Assembly (NCBI RefSeq): GCF_002900975.1
Contig: NZ_PJON01000001.1
Span: 868,001 to 932,000, forward strand
DNA length: 64,000 bases
Reading direction: 5' to 3'
Source: Tabrizicola aquatica
GTDB lineage: Bacteria > Pseudomonadota > Alphaproteobacteria > Rhodobacterales > Rhodobacteraceae
Below, piece by piece: positions 1-9,464 of the stretch (within the stretch, counting starts at the first letter, position 1; every line of letters starts with the position of its first letter). A program made the position numbers and the translations under genes. Under the pieces are notes generated by a model, which saw only the letters and a list, made by a program, of their open reading frames with translations, did not search any database and was not told the DNA's origin.

Positions 1-1
1 T

Positions 2-397
2 AATCAGTCGGCCCAGATCATGGATGACGCGGAAATCTATTTCTCACTTTATGACCGCGATGGTGCGCGGATTGCGATCAGGCTGGAAAAAGGTGGCTGG
101 TCAGACGCACAGGACGACTACTTCACCCCGCTTGGCATGACCATCGGCCCCTACACGGCCAAGGATGGAGCGATCCTGACCGAGCGTGTTGCTCTTCCCG
201 CCGACGAGATCGACCGCGTCTACGTCTGTGCGACAATGCGGGGATCCTTCTGGATTGATCAGGTTCGTACAGAATATGTCCTGGAGCGGAATTTGGCGGG
301 CGGTCCCGGCAATTATGCTCAATCAGAGCACAAGAAATCCGTTCACTACCTGGGTGCGCCAAACTGTGTTGCACCAGAGTCCCTTGCGCGCGGTTGA
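2..397 (+). CDS. Uncharacterised protein, 5' end outside window
   Basis: The reading frame is open from the window edge. The first internal ATG is at 20 and has no convincing Shine-Dalgarno sequence, so the gene probably begins upstream and at least 131 residues are seen. The visible part is soluble and rather acidic, with alternating beta-type segments (EIYFSLYDRDG, RVYVCATMRGSFWIDQV) and no membrane segment. I do not recognise the family. It is followed by about 100 bp without a gene before the aldehyde dehydrogenase. Confidence 0.5.
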   Translation, partial: NQSAQIMDDAEIYFSLYDRDGARIAIRLEKGGWSDAQDDYFTPLGMTIGPYTAKDGAILTERVALPADEIDRVYVCATMRGSFWIDQVRTEYVLERNLAGGPGNYAQSEHKKSVHYLGAPNCVAPESLARG

Positions 398-496
398 CAC
401 GAACCGCGCGCTCGCCGCCGCGATGCCCTGCTTGCACCCGCTCAACTGACGCTGCGTCCCTCTATCGCGCCGTTGGTTCCCGGCTAATCTGTCGTC

Positions 497-1891
497 ATGA
501 CACCGACCGCCATTCAAGCCACCTTCGACACCATGCGCGCCGGCACTACCGCCCGCCGCGTCAGCTTTGGCCTGACCGAACGCCGCGCTGCGCTGGACCG
601 GCTGGCCGCCGCCGTCCGCGCGAATGAGGCTACCCTGGTCCAGGCCCTGAGCGATGACCTTGGCCGGCCGATGGCCGAGACGATCCTGATCGACTACCTT
701 CCCGTCCTGCAGGAAATCCGCCACGCCCGCCGCCATTTACGGTCCTGGATGCGGCCGCGCCGGGTGGCCCCGACGCTTGCCACCTTCGGCGCCTCGGCCC
801 GGATCCTACCCCAGCCGCGCGGGGTCTGTCTGATCATTGCGCCGTGGAACGTGCCCTTCGCGCTCTGCCTCTCGCCCCTCGTCTCGGCCCTTGCCGCCGG
901 GAACGCGGCGATCCTGAAACCGTCGGAGCTGACGCCGGCCACCAGCGCCCTCATCGCCCGGATGATCGCCGACACCTTCCCCCCCGACCTCGTCACCGTG
1001 GTCGAAGGCGACAAGGATGTGGCCCAGCACCTTCTCGCACTCCCCTTCGACCACATCTTCTTCACCGGCAGCCCTGCGGTCGGCAAGATCGTAATGGCCG
1101 CCGCCGCCCGGAACCTGACCTCGGTCACGCTGGAGCTTGGCGGCAAGTCCCCCACCATCATCGGCCCGGATGCCGAGCTGAAACAGGCCGCCGACTGGAT
1201 CACCTTCGGCAAATTCGTGAATGCCGGCCAGGTCTGCATCTCGCCCGACCACCTGTTTGTCCATGACAGCGTCAAGGACCGTTTCGTCACGCTCCTGCGT
1301 GCGCGCATTGCCCGCGCCTATGGCAAGGGTCCCGCCAGCCCGCACCTTGCGCGCATCGTCAGCGACCGCCACGCCGCCCGGCTGACCGACCTCCTCGCCG
1401 ACGCCCGCCAGAAGGGCGCGCAGGTCACCCTTGACCAGGGGGCCGACGGTCGCGCCATCGGCCCCGCGCTGATCGAGGCGATCACTCCCGAAATGCGCCT
1501 GGACCAGGAAGAAATCTTCGGCCCCCTCCTGCCGATCCTGCCCTACAGCGACCTTGGTCAGGTCATCGACCGGATCAACGCCCGCGACAAGCCGCTCGCG
1601 CTTTACATCTTCGACCGCGACCAGACCCGGATCGACCGCATCCTGACCGAGACGACCTCGGGCGGGGTCGGCATCAACCTGACCGTGGTGCATTACACTC
1701 AGTCGAACCTGCCCTTCGGCGGGGTCAATACCTCGGGCCTCGGGTCCAGCCACGGCCACCACGGCTTTCGCGCCTTCAGCCACGAGCGCGCGGTCCTCCG
1801 CAACCGCTTCCTCGCGCTCCCGATCCTGTTCGCCCCCTACGGTGCGCGGACCCTGCGGCTGATCGGCTTGATCAAGCGGATCCTGGGATGA
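497..1891 (+). CDS. Aldehyde dehydrogenase, class-3/coniferyl-aldehyde-like
   Basis: A 464-residue NAD(P)-dependent aldehyde dehydrogenase that oxidises aldehydes to acids. The glutamate motif ELGGKSP starts near residue 213, the catalytic cysteine lies in GQVCISPDH (about residue 247), and EEIFGPLLPI follows. The short length and hydrophobic C-terminal tail (from about residue 435, FLALPILFAPYG) are typical of the membrane-associated class-3 fatty or coniferyl aldehyde type. Its stop overlaps the start of the GMC oxidoreductase (ATGA, 1888-1891), so the pair are co-translated and would oxidise an alcohol to its acid in two steps. The natural substrate cannot be read from the sequence. Confidence 0.9.
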   Translation: MTPTAIQATFDTMRAGTTARRVSFGLTERRAALDRLAAAVRANEATLVQALSDDLGRPMAETILIDYLPVLQEIRHARRHLRSWMRPRRVAPTLATFGASARILPQPRGVCLIIAPWNVPFALCLSPLVSALAAGNAAILKPSELTPATSALIARMIADTFPPDLVTVVEGDKDVAQHLLALPFDHIFFTGSPAVGKIVMAAAARNLTSVTLELGGKSPTIIGPDAELKQAADWITFGKFVNAGQVCISPDHLFVHDSVKDRFVTLLRARIARAYGKGPASPHLARIVSDRHAARLTDLLADARQKGAQVTLDQGADGRAIGPALIEAITPEMRLDQEEIFGPLLPILPYSDLGQVIDRINARDKPLALYIFDRDQTRIDRILTETTSGGVGINLTVVHYTQSNLPFGGVNTSGLGSSHGHHGFRAFSHERAVLRNRFLALPILFAPYGARTLRLIGLIKRILG

Positions 1892-3447
1892 GCTTTCACT
1901 ACATCATCGTCGGTGCCGGGTCCGCGGGCTGCCTCCTCGCCAACCGCCTCTCGGCCAACCCGCAGACCCGCGTCGCCTTGGTCGAGGCCGGCCCCCCCGA
2001 CCACAACCCCCTGATCCACATGCCGCTTGGCCTTGCCCTTCTGGCCCGGAACCGCAGGATCAACTGGGGCTACACGACCGAACCCGAGGCGGAACTTAAC
2101 CACCGCCGCCTTTACTGGCCGCGCGGCCGCGTCCTTGGCGGCTCCTCCTCCATCAACGCGATGATCTACATGCGCGGCCACCCCCTGGACTACCGGGACT
2201 GGGCCGCCACGGCGGGGCCGGCCTGGGACTGGCCCGCCGTGCGCCAGACCTTCCTGGACCTGGAAGGCAACACCGCCCTTGGCCCGCCGCACCACGGCAC
2301 CACCGGCCCGCTTGCCGTCAGCGACCTGCGCCACGTCAACCCGCTGTCCCGCGCTTTCATCCAGGCCGGGACCGAGTGTCAGCACCCCACAACCCCCGAC
2401 TTCAACGCCGACACGACCGAAGGCGTCGGCCTTTACCAGGTCACCCAGAAGGACGGCCGCCGCTTCTCCTCGGCCCGCGCCTTCCTGGACCCCGTCCGCC
2501 ACCGTCCGAACCTGACCATCCTCACCGGCCAGCAGGTCCAGCGCGTCCTCTTCTCCGGCCGCACCGCCACCGGCATCCGCCTGGCCACCCGCGACCTTAC
2601 CCTCACTCAGGGCGGCGAGGTCATCCTGTCGGCCGGCGCCATCGGTTCGCCCCACCTCCTCATGCTCTCCGGCATCGGTCCCGGCGACCACCTGCAGGCC
2701 ATGGGCATCGCGCCCATCCACCACGCGCCCGAGGTCGGCGCCAACCTTGCCGACCACCTTGACATCACCGTCCAGGCCGCGACCGGCCCCCTGGCCATCG
2801 GCCTGGCCCCGCGCGTCCTGCCCCGCGCCCTTCGCGCCGCCTGGGCCTTCCGCAAGGGCCAGGGCGAGCTGACCTCCAACGTGGCCGAGGCCGGGGGCTT
2901 TGCGAAATCCGACCCCGACCGCGACCGGCCCAACCTGCAATTCCACTTCATCCCGGCTTTCATCCACGACCACGGCCGCAAGACCGCCTGGGGCTTCGGC
3001 CTGACGCTGCATGTCTGCGACCTTTACCCGCAAAGCCGGGGCACCATCCGCCTGGCCAGCCCCGACCCCGCCGCACCCCCCAGCATCGCCGCCAACTACC
3101 TGTCCCACCCCGACGACCTGCCCACGCTCCTTCAGGGCCTGCACCTTGCCCGCCAGATCACCCAGGCGCCTGCGCTGGCCCGCCATATCCGGCACGAGAC
3201 GCGGCCCGGCACCGCCACGGACCTTGTCGCCGACATCCGCCAGCGGGCCGAGACGATCTACCACCCGGTCGGCACCTGCCGCATGGGGACCGACCCCGCC
3301 GCCCCCGCCGACCCGCAGGGCCGCATCCGGGGCACGACCGGCCTACGCGTCGTCGATGCCTCGCTCATGCCCCGGATCATCGGCGGCAACACCAACGCCC
3401 CCACGATGATGATCGCCGAAACCATCGCCCGAACGATCTGCGCCTGA
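1888..3447 (+). CDS. GMC-family FAD-dependent alcohol dehydrogenase
   Basis: A 519-residue GMC oxidoreductase (choline dehydrogenase/AlkJ type). The N-terminal FAD dinucleotide fold reads YIIVGAGSAGCLLANRL. GMC signature 1 is at GRVLGGSSSINAMIYMRG. The C-terminal active-site segment is YHPVGTCRMG (about residue 458), followed by NTNAPTMMIAE. It oxidises a primary alcohol and passes electrons to the quinone pool or another acceptor. The 4-bp overlap with the upstream aldehyde dehydrogenase indicates a two-enzyme alcohol-to-acid unit resembling the AlkJ/AlkH pair. There is no signal peptide. Substrate unknown. Confidence 0.9.
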   Translation: MSFHYIIVGAGSAGCLLANRLSANPQTRVALVEAGPPDHNPLIHMPLGLALLARNRRINWGYTTEPEAELNHRRLYWPRGRVLGGSSSINAMIYMRGHPLDYRDWAATAGPAWDWPAVRQTFLDLEGNTALGPPHHGTTGPLAVSDLRHVNPLSRAFIQAGTECQHPTTPDFNADTTEGVGLYQVTQKDGRRFSSARAFLDPVRHRPNLTILTGQQVQRVLFSGRTATGIRLATRDLTLTQGGEVILSAGAIGSPHLLMLSGIGPGDHLQAMGIAPIHHAPEVGANLADHLDITVQAATGPLAIGLAPRVLPRALRAAWAFRKGQGELTSNVAEAGGFAKSDPDRDRPNLQFHFIPAFIHDHGRKTAWGFGLTLHVCDLYPQSRGTIRLASPDPAAPPSIAANYLSHPDDLPTLLQGLHLARQITQAPALARHIRHETRPGTATDLVADIRQRAETIYHPVGTCRMGTDPAAPADPQGRIRGTTGLRVVDASLMPRIIGGNTNAPTMMIAETIARTICA

Positions 3448-3469
3448 CCCGCGACTGATCCGGGGGCGA

Positions 3470-3498
3470 TTGTCACACAGCTTTTACATTCCTGTTGA
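3470..3498 (+). promoter_or_regulatory. Pho box upstream of pstS
   Basis: Three 7-bp units, TTGTCAC (3470), CTTTTAC (3481) and CTGTTGA (3492), repeat at an exact 11-bp period with 4-bp spacers. This is the architecture of PhoB-binding Pho boxes (consensus near CTGTCAT). It lies just after the GMC gene and about 75 bp upstream of the pstS start. It implies induction of the pst genes under phosphate limitation. Confidence 0.75.
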
Positions 3499-3573
3499 AC
3501 AAGCGTCATGCGACGGGGCTAGTCCGGTCCCCGCGCAGCCAAAGACGGCCGCACGAATTTGCAGGAGTGCATC

Positions 3574-4611
3574 ATGAAATCCTTCCACCTGACCGCCTCG
3601 GTCCTGGCCTTCGCCGCCGCCTCGGCGCTGCCGGCCATGGCCCGCGACCAGATCCAGATCACCGGCTCGTCCACCGTCCTGCCCTATGCCACCATCGTCG
3701 CCGAAGCCTTCGGCGAAAACTTCGAATTCCCGACCCCGGTCGTGGAAGGCGGCGGCTCGGGTGCCGGCCGCAAGAAGCTGTGCGAAGGCGTGGGCGAAAC
3801 CACCGTCGACATCGCCAACTCCTCCAGCCGCATCTCGCAGTCCGACATCGACCTCTGCGCCCAGAACGGCGTGAACGAGATCATGGAAGTCCGCTTCGGC
3901 TATGACGGCATCGTGTTCGCGTCCGACGTGAACGGCCCCGAATTCGCCCTGACCCCGACCGACCTGTACAACGCCGTCGCCGAAACCGTCCTGAAGGACG
4001 GCGCGCTGGTCGCCAACCCCCACGCCCAGTGGGCCGAGTTCAACAGCGCCCTGCCCGCTCAGGACATCTTGGTTCTCTCGCCCGGCACCAAGCACGGCAC
4101 CCGTGAAGTGTTTGACCAGAAGGTCATCATCCAGGGCTGCGAAGACTCGGGCGCCATGGCCGCCTTCACCGCCTCGGGGATGGACGAGGACGCGACCGAA
4201 GCCGCCTGCATGAAGCTGCGCACCGATGGCCGCAACGTCGACATCGACGGCGACTACACCGAGACGCTGGCCCGCCTGGACACCAACAAGAACGCCATCG
4301 GCGTGTTCGGCCTGTCCTTCTACCAGAACAACACCGACAAGCTGCGCGTCGCCACCATGGGCGGCGTGGTTCCCTCGGCTGAGTCGGTCGCCTCGGGCGA
4401 ATACCCGGTGTCGCGCCCGCTCTACTTCTACGTCAAGAAGGCCCACATCGGCGTGATCCCCGGCCTGAAGGAATATATCGAGTTCTTCGTCAGCGACGAC
4501 ATGGCCGGCCCGGATGGCCCGCTGGCGGAATACGGCCTGGTCTCCGACCCGGAACTGGCCGCGACGCAGGAAGCCGTTGCCGCCGAAACCCCGATGGGTC
4601 CGCTGCAATAA
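3574..4611 (+). CDS. pstS: Phosphate ABC transporter, substrate-binding protein PstS
   Basis: A 345-residue periplasmic phosphate-binding protein. The start is set at ATG 3574 because AGGAG at 3563-3567 is correctly spaced for it; an in-frame TTG at 3559 lies upstream of that site and is rejected. Residues 1-23 form a signal peptide ending AMA. The phosphate-binding segments are ITGSSTVLPY and EGGGSGAGRKKLCEG. It lies downstream of a Pho box and upstream of pstC and pstA, separated from pstC by a strong hairpin that probably sets the excess of PstS over permease. Confidence 0.95.
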   Translation: MKSFHLTASVLAFAAASALPAMARDQIQITGSSTVLPYATIVAEAFGENFEFPTPVVEGGGSGAGRKKLCEGVGETTVDIANSSSRISQSDIDLCAQNGVNEIMEVRFGYDGIVFASDVNGPEFALTPTDLYNAVAETVLKDGALVANPHAQWAEFNSALPAQDILVLSPGTKHGTREVFDQKVIIQGCEDSGAMAAFTASGMDEDATEAACMKLRTDGRNVDIDGDYTETLARLDTNKNAIGVFGLSFYQNNTDKLRVATMGGVVPSAESVASGEYPVSRPLYFYVKKAHIGVIPGLKEYIEFFVSDDMAGPDGPLAEYGLVSDPELAATQEAVAAETPMGPLQ

Positions 4612-4618
4612 GACCCTT

Positions 4619-4650
4619 GGGCGGGGCCTTCGGGCCCCGCCCTTCCCTTT
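4619..4650 (+). terminator. Hairpin between pstS and pstC (attenuator)
   Basis: A perfect 10-bp GC stem, GGGCGGGGCC at 4619-4628 and GGCCCCGCCC at 4633-4642, is closed by a TTCG tetraloop and followed by TTCCCTTT. It starts 7 bp after the pstS stop. The tail is a weak U-tract, so partial termination or 3'-end stabilisation of pstS mRNA is more likely than a full stop. Confidence 0.75.
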
Positions 4651-4672
4651 CGCGCGAACGGAAAGCCCCGCG

Positions 4673-6127
4673 ATGTCCGTCCTGATGACCCTTGCCGCCG
4701 TCGCGGTCCTGGCCCTTGCCAGCTTCGTCCTGTCGCGCCAGCGCGCGCTGGCCAGTGCCGGGGGCAATCCCCGGCTTATGCATTCGCTGCCCGGCTATTA
4801 CGGCTGGAACGGCGCGATTTCGGTGCTGGCCCCGGCCCTTGCCGCGCTGCTGGTCTGGCTTCTCGCCCAGCCCATGGTGATCGAGGCGCGGATCTCTGCC
4901 GCCCTGCCGGTCGGGATGGTCGCCGACCCCGCCGCCCGGGAACTTGCCATGGCCGACATCCGCCGCGTGGCCGATGGGCTGGATACCGCCGTCGCTGCTG
5001 GGGCCCTCTCGTTGGACCAGGCTGCGGCGCTGACGGCCGCCGACGCCCGCGCCACGCTGGGCGAGGTGGGTGTGGCGCTGGGGGCCGAGGTCTCGGATGC
5101 CACGCTGTCGGCAGCACGGGACTATCGCGCCACTTCCGCCTGGGGCGCGGCGCTACGCACCATTCTGGTGCTTGCGGTCGCGGTCGCGGGCCTTATCTGG
5201 GCGGTCAGTCGCAGCCACAAGGATTTCCGCGCCCGCAACAGCGTCGAGCGGGTGGTGCTTGGCCTTTTGATCGCCGCCTCGTCCATCGCGGTGCTGACCA
5301 CTGTCGGCATCATCTGGTCGATGGTGTCGGAAACCTTCGACTTCTTCTCGAAATACCCCGCGAAGGACTTCTTCTTCAGCCTGACCTGGTCGCCCAACTT
5401 CCGCGGCGGGTCCGAGCTTGGCATCCTGCCGCTGATCTGGGGCACGCTTTACATCACCGTCATCTCGATGCTGGTCGCCGTGCCCATCGGCCTGTTCGCC
5501 GCGATCTACCTGGCGGAATACGCATCGCGCCGCACCCGCGCCTGGGTGAAACCGCTGATCGAGATTATCGCCGGCATCCCCACCGTCGTCTTTGGCATCT
5601 TCGCCCTGGTCACCGTCGGCCCCGCCCTGCGCGATTGGTTTGCGGAACCCCTGGGCCTTGGCAACTCCGGCTCCTCGGTGATGACCGCAGGGATCGTGAT
5701 CGGCATCCTGAACATCCCCTTCATCTCGTCCCTGTCCGACGACATCATCAACGCCGTGCCGCAATCCCTGCGCGACGGCAGCTATGGCCTTGGCGCCACC
5801 CGGTCCGAGACGGTGAAGCAGGTGATCCTGCCTGCCGCCCTGCCCGGCATCGTCGGCGCGATCCTGATGGCCGCCTCCCGCGCCATCGGCGAGACGATGA
5901 TCGTCGTCATGGGCGCCGGTGCCGCCGCCAAGCTTAGCCTGAACCCGTTCGAGGCGATGACCACGATGACCGTCAAGATCGTCGGCCAGCTCACCGGCGA
6001 CACCGACTTCGCCTCGCCCGAGACGCTGGTCGCCTTCGCGCTTGGCATGACGCTCTTCGTCATCACCCTTTGCCTGAACATCTTCGCCCTGTGGATCGTC
6101 CGCAAATATCGCGAGCAGTACGAATGA
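4673..6127 (+). CDS. pstC: Phosphate ABC transporter permease PstC (extended form)
   Basis: A 484-residue inner-membrane permease. The start is ATG 4673; the longer frame that runs back into pstS is a shadow. The first ~200 residues are an extension with transmembrane segments and a periplasmic alanine-rich region, as in the long alphaproteobacterial PstC. The core permease follows, with the EAA-type loop around NAVPQSLRDGSYGLGATRSE and several hydrophobic helices. Its stop overlaps pstA (ATGA at 6124-6127). With PstA it forms the membrane channel for high-affinity phosphate uptake. Confidence 0.93.
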   Translation: MSVLMTLAAVAVLALASFVLSRQRALASAGGNPRLMHSLPGYYGWNGAISVLAPALAALLVWLLAQPMVIEARISAALPVGMVADPAARELAMADIRRVADGLDTAVAAGALSLDQAAALTAADARATLGEVGVALGAEVSDATLSAARDYRATSAWGAALRTILVLAVAVAGLIWAVSRSHKDFRARNSVERVVLGLLIAASSIAVLTTVGIIWSMVSETFDFFSKYPAKDFFFSLTWSPNFRGGSELGILPLIWGTLYITVISMLVAVPIGLFAAIYLAEYASRRTRAWVKPLIEIIAGIPTVVFGIFALVTVGPALRDWFAEPLGLGNSGSSVMTAGIVIGILNIPFISSLSDDIINAVPQSLRDGSYGLGATRSETVKQVILPAALPGIVGAILMAASRAIGETMIVVMGAGAAAKLSLNPFEAMTTMTVKIVGQLTGDTDFASPETLVAFALGMTLFVITLCLNIFALWIVRKYREQYE

Positions 6128-7479
6128 CCGACCTTTCCGCCGCCGCCCCCGCCCTGCCCGCACCGCGCCAGAAACCCTCGCTTCTGGCCCCCTCCGCCCG
6201 CATGCGCCGCCGCAATGCCGCCGAGGCGCGCTTTCGCCTCTATGGCCTGGCCGCCATCGCCTTGGCGCTGGCGACGCTGGCGATCATGCTTTTCACCATC
6301 CTGCGTGACGGTGTGTCGTCCTTCACCCAGGCCAGCCTCTCCTTCCCGGTCGAGCTGTCGGCCGAAACCCTGGACCCCAAGGGCAACCGCAACCCCGCCG
6401 AATTGTCCAAGGTCACCACCATCGGCTACGGCAAGGTCCTCACCGCCGCCCTTCTGGCCGAGGTCGAGCGTCGCGGCATCGCCACCGACCTGTCCGACAA
6501 GGACATCAGCGCGCTCATCTCCAAGGACGCGCCCGGCACATTGCGCGCCCAGGTCCTGGCCGACCCCACGCTGATCGGCACCACCATCGACGCCACCGTT
6601 TTCGCCGCCGGCCGCATCGACGGCTTCCTCAAGGGCCGCGTGACACTGGAATCGGCCGAGCGTGACAGCAACATCAGCCCGGAACAGCTGCGCCTTGCCC
6701 AGCAACTGGTGGACGCCGGGATGCTGACCTCGGCCTTCAACTGGTCCTTCCTGACCAACCCCGACGCCTCCGACCAACGCCCCGAGGCGGCGGGCCTGGG
6801 CGTGGCCATCCTCGGCTCGCTTTACATGATGGTCCTGGTCCTGATCCTCTGCGTCCCCGTCGGCATCGCCGCCAGCATCTATCTTGAGGAATTCGCCCCC
6901 AAGAACCGCTGGACCGATGCGATCGAGGTCAACATCTCCAACCTCGCCGCCGTGCCCTCGATCGTGTTCGGCATCCTGGGCCTGGCGATCTTCATCAACT
7001 TCGCCGGCCTGCCGCAATCGTCCTCGGTCGTCGGCGCGCTGGTCCTGTCGCTGATGACTCTGCCCACGATCATCATCGCCACCCGCGCCGCGATCCGGGC
7101 GGTGCCACCCTCGATCCGTGACGCCGCCCTTGGCGTCGGCGCCTCCAAGATGCAGACCGTGTTCCACCACGTCCTGCCGCTGGCGATGCCCGGCATCCTG
7201 ACCGGCACGATCCTGGGCCTTGCCTCGGCGCTGGGGGAAACCGCGCCGCTCCTCCTGATCGGCATGGTCGCCTTCGTCGACAACTACCCCTCCCTGCCGC
7301 CCGAAGGCATCCTTGACCCCGCCACCGCCCTGCCGGTGCAGGTCTATTCCTGGGCCAGCCGCTCGGACCCGGCCTTCATCGAACGCTCGAACGGCGCGAT
7401 CATCGTGCTTCTGGTGTTCCTTGTGGTGATGAACGTCGCCGCGATCCTGCTGCGCCGCCGCTTCGAACGCCGCTGGTGA
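6124..7479 (+). CDS. pstA: Phosphate ABC transporter permease PstA (extended form)
   Basis: A 451-residue permease that starts within the ATGA overlap with pstC. An N-terminal cytoplasmic region and first helix (about residues 40-60) precede a periplasmic domain containing AQVLADPTLIGTTIDATVF. The permease core starts near residue 225, with the EAA-type loop VPPSIRDAALGVGASKMQ. The operon ends here: pstB (ATPase) and phoU, which normally follow, are not in this window. The next gene is an unrelated C-N hydrolase 52 bp downstream. The ATPase must be encoded elsewhere. Confidence 0.93.
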   Translation: MTDLSAAAPALPAPRQKPSLLAPSARMRRRNAAEARFRLYGLAAIALALATLAIMLFTILRDGVSSFTQASLSFPVELSAETLDPKGNRNPAELSKVTTIGYGKVLTAALLAEVERRGIATDLSDKDISALISKDAPGTLRAQVLADPTLIGTTIDATVFAAGRIDGFLKGRVTLESAERDSNISPEQLRLAQQLVDAGMLTSAFNWSFLTNPDASDQRPEAAGLGVAILGSLYMMVLVLILCVPVGIAASIYLEEFAPKNRWTDAIEVNISNLAAVPSIVFGILGLAIFINFAGLPQSSSVVGALVLSLMTLPTIIIATRAAIRAVPPSIRDAALGVGASKMQTVFHHVLPLAMPGILTGTILGLASALGETAPLLLIGMVAFVDNYPSLPPEGILDPATALPVQVYSWASRSDPAFIERSNGAIIVLLVFLVVMNVAAILLRRRFERRW

Positions 7480-7531
7480 CCCCGCCCCGCGTCCGGGCTA
7501 GACTGGCCCGGAACCGCGGACAGGAGCCGTC

Positions 7532-8287
7532 ATGCGCCTCGCCCTCTGGCAGGGACATTCTCCCGCAGCCGACCTTGACCTGGCCTGCGCCCAGGCCGAA
7601 GCCGCCCTTGCCGCCGCCGGTGCCCTGGGCGCCACCGCCCTGGTCCTGCCCGAGCTTTGGTTGCCCGGCTACAACCGACCCGACCTGCCCGCCCATGCGC
7701 TGACCCGCGACAGCGCCCCCCTGCGCCGCCTGGCCGCCGCCGCCCGCACCCACCGCACCGCCCTGATCCTTGGCTACGCAGAACGCGACGGCGACCGCCT
7801 TTTCAATTCCGCCGCCTGCTTCGGACCGGACGGCGCTCTCCTTGCCAACTATCGCAAGGTCCAGCTTTACGGCCCGCGCGAAGCCGCCCTTTTCACCCCC
7901 GGCGACCGGCTGGAGACCTTTGCGCTGAACGGCGAAACCGCTGCAATCCTGATATGTTACGACATAGAGTTCGCACCGCATGTGAAGTCTCTCGCCGACC
8001 GGGGCGTCACCGTGATCCTGGTCCCGACCGCCAACATGCAGCCCTTCACCCATGTCGCCCGCCACACCGTCCCCGCCATGGCGGCCAACCACGGGGTTGC
8101 CATCGTTTATACCAACTATTGCGGGACCGAGGGCGACCTGACCTATACCGGACAGTCGCTCATCGCCGGCCCGCATGGCGAGGTGTTGGCCCAGGCCGGT
8201 GACACCCCCGCCCTCCTCATCGCCGACCTGCCGCCCCGCGATCCTGCCCGGATTTCCACCCAAGCGGCCGATCTTCGCCACCTCTGA
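7532..8287 (+). CDS. Carbon-nitrogen hydrolase (nitrilase superfamily amidase)
   Basis: A 251-residue nitrilase-superfamily enzyme that hydrolyses an amide or related C-N bond. The catalytic triad is visible: Glu in LVLPELWLPGY, Lys in NYRKVQLYG and Cys in ILICYDIEFAPHVKSL. An AGGAG sits just upstream of ATG 7532. The length is normal for amidase branches (about 250-290). The RidA and DUF1028 genes follow after 86 bp, so this may be a small operon for a nitrogen compound. The substrate is not determinable. Confidence 0.88.
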   Translation: MRLALWQGHSPAADLDLACAQAEAALAAAGALGATALVLPELWLPGYNRPDLPAHALTRDSAPLRRLAAAARTHRTALILGYAERDGDRLFNSAACFGPDGALLANYRKVQLYGPREAALFTPGDRLETFALNGETAAILICYDIEFAPHVKSLADRGVTVILVPTANMQPFTHVARHTVPAMAANHGVAIVYTNYCGTEGDLTYTGQSLIAGPHGEVLAQAGDTPALLIADLPPRDPARISTQAADLRHL

Positions 8288-8373
8288 CCGAAATCGCCGG
8301 GTCCATGTCGTAACCAAGCTTCCCCGAAACCCTGGATTGGGGCAGGCTTGATCAAACCGATGCCGAGGCCCCG

Positions 8374-8796
8374 ATGACCCATTTCCGCCACCGCAAGTTC
8401 AACACCCGCGACACCTATCCCGAACAGAAGCTGGACAATGACCTGGCCCAGGCCGTCGTCGCCCGGGGCCGGATCGTGTTTCTGCGCGGCCAGTGCCCGC
8501 AGGATCTGGAGACGGCCAAGGACATTGGCAGCCATGACCCGGTCGAACAGACCCACAAGGTGATGCAGAACATCCGCCAACTGCTTGAAGAGGTTGGCGG
8601 AAACATGACCCACCTGTGCAAGGTCGTGGTCTACCTGACCGATGTCCGCCACCGTGAGGCGGTTTATCGGACCATGGGCGAATATATCAAGGGCGTGCAT
8701 CCGGTCTCGACCGGGGTGGTGGTGACCGCGCTCGCCCGCCCCTCCTGGCTGGTGGAAATCGACGGGACCGCCGTGATCCCGGATGACGGGCCATGA
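8374..8796 (+). CDS. RidA/YjgF/YER057c family protein
   Basis: A 140-residue RidA-like protein. The C-terminal part carries the family pattern: NMTHLCKVVVYLTD, then HPVSTGVVVTALARPSWLVEID. RidA proteins hydrolyse reactive enamine/imine intermediates, and some subfamilies are catabolic hydrolases. This copy is slightly longer than housekeeping RidA (about 128 residues) and lies in a putative catabolic operon, so a pathway-specific role is likely (inference). Its last codons overlap the next gene (ATGA, 8793-8796). Confidence 0.88.
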   Translation: MTHFRHRKFNTRDTYPEQKLDNDLAQAVVARGRIVFLRGQCPQDLETAKDIGSHDPVEQTHKVMQNIRQLLEEVGGNMTHLCKVVVYLTDVRHREAVYRTMGEYIKGVHPVSTGVVVTALARPSWLVEIDGTAVIPDDGP

Positions 8797-9464
8797 CCTT
8801 CTCGCTTGTCGCCCGCTGCGCTGCGACTGGCCAGTTCGGGATGGCCATCTCGTCGTCTTCGCCCGCCGTTGCCGCGCGCTGCGTGCATCTGCGGCCGGGC
8901 GTTGGGGCCGTGGCCAGCCAGAACGTCACCGACCCGGCGCTGGGGCCGCTGGTGCTGGACCGGCTGGAAACTGGCCTGACCGCGATGCAGGCGCTGGCCT
9001 CGGTGACCGAGCGGCAGGCGCATATCGACTATCGCCAGCTTCTGGTGGTGGACACGCAAGGCCGGACCGCGGTGCATTCCGGCCGCCAGGTCCTTGGCCT
9101 CTGGGGCGAGGCGCAGGGTCTGGCCTGCGCGGCGGGCGGCAACCTTCTGGCCGATCCGCATGTTCCCGCCGCGATGGTCGCCGCGTTCGAGGCCGCGTCC
9201 GGGCCTTTGGGCGAGCGGCTGATGCAGGCATTGGAGGCCGGGCTTGCCGCCGGGGGCGAGGCTGGCCCGGTCCATTCCGCAGGGCTGAAGGTGGTGGACC
9301 GGCTGGCCTGGCCGATCATCGACCTGCGCATCGACTGGGCCGATCACCCCGTGGCCATGCTGCGCAGCGCCTGGGCGGTCTATGCGCCACAGATGCCGGC
9401 CTATATCCAGCGCGCGCTTGATCCGACACAGGCGCCCTCCTACGGCGTGCCGGGCGATGAATAG
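8793..9464 (+). CDS. DUF1028 family protein (Ntn-hydrolase-like)
   Basis: A 223-residue protein beginning MTFSLVARCAATGQFGMAIS, with SQNVTDPALG further on, the hallmark of DUF1028. The family is related to Ntn hydrolases and its function is not established. It is translationally coupled to the RidA gene by a 4-bp overlap. The last ~30 codons and the downstream flank have been duplicated in tandem just after the stop. Confidence 0.85.
   Translation: MTFSLVARCAATGQFGMAISSSSPAVAARCVHLRPGVGAVASQNVTDPALGPLVLDRLETGLTAMQALASVTERQAHIDYRQLLVVDTQGRTAVHSGRQVLGLWGEAQGLACAAGGNLLADPHVPAAMVAAFEAASGPLGERLMQALEAGLAAGGEAGPVHSAGLKVVDRLAWPIIDLRIDWADHPVAMLRSAWAVYAPQMPAYIQRALDPTQAPSYGVPGDE

Noticed and set aside
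8348-8355. TTGATCAA as an FNR-type site
   Set aside because: FNR/FnrL sites need TTGAT-N4-ATCAA; here the halves are directly adjacent.
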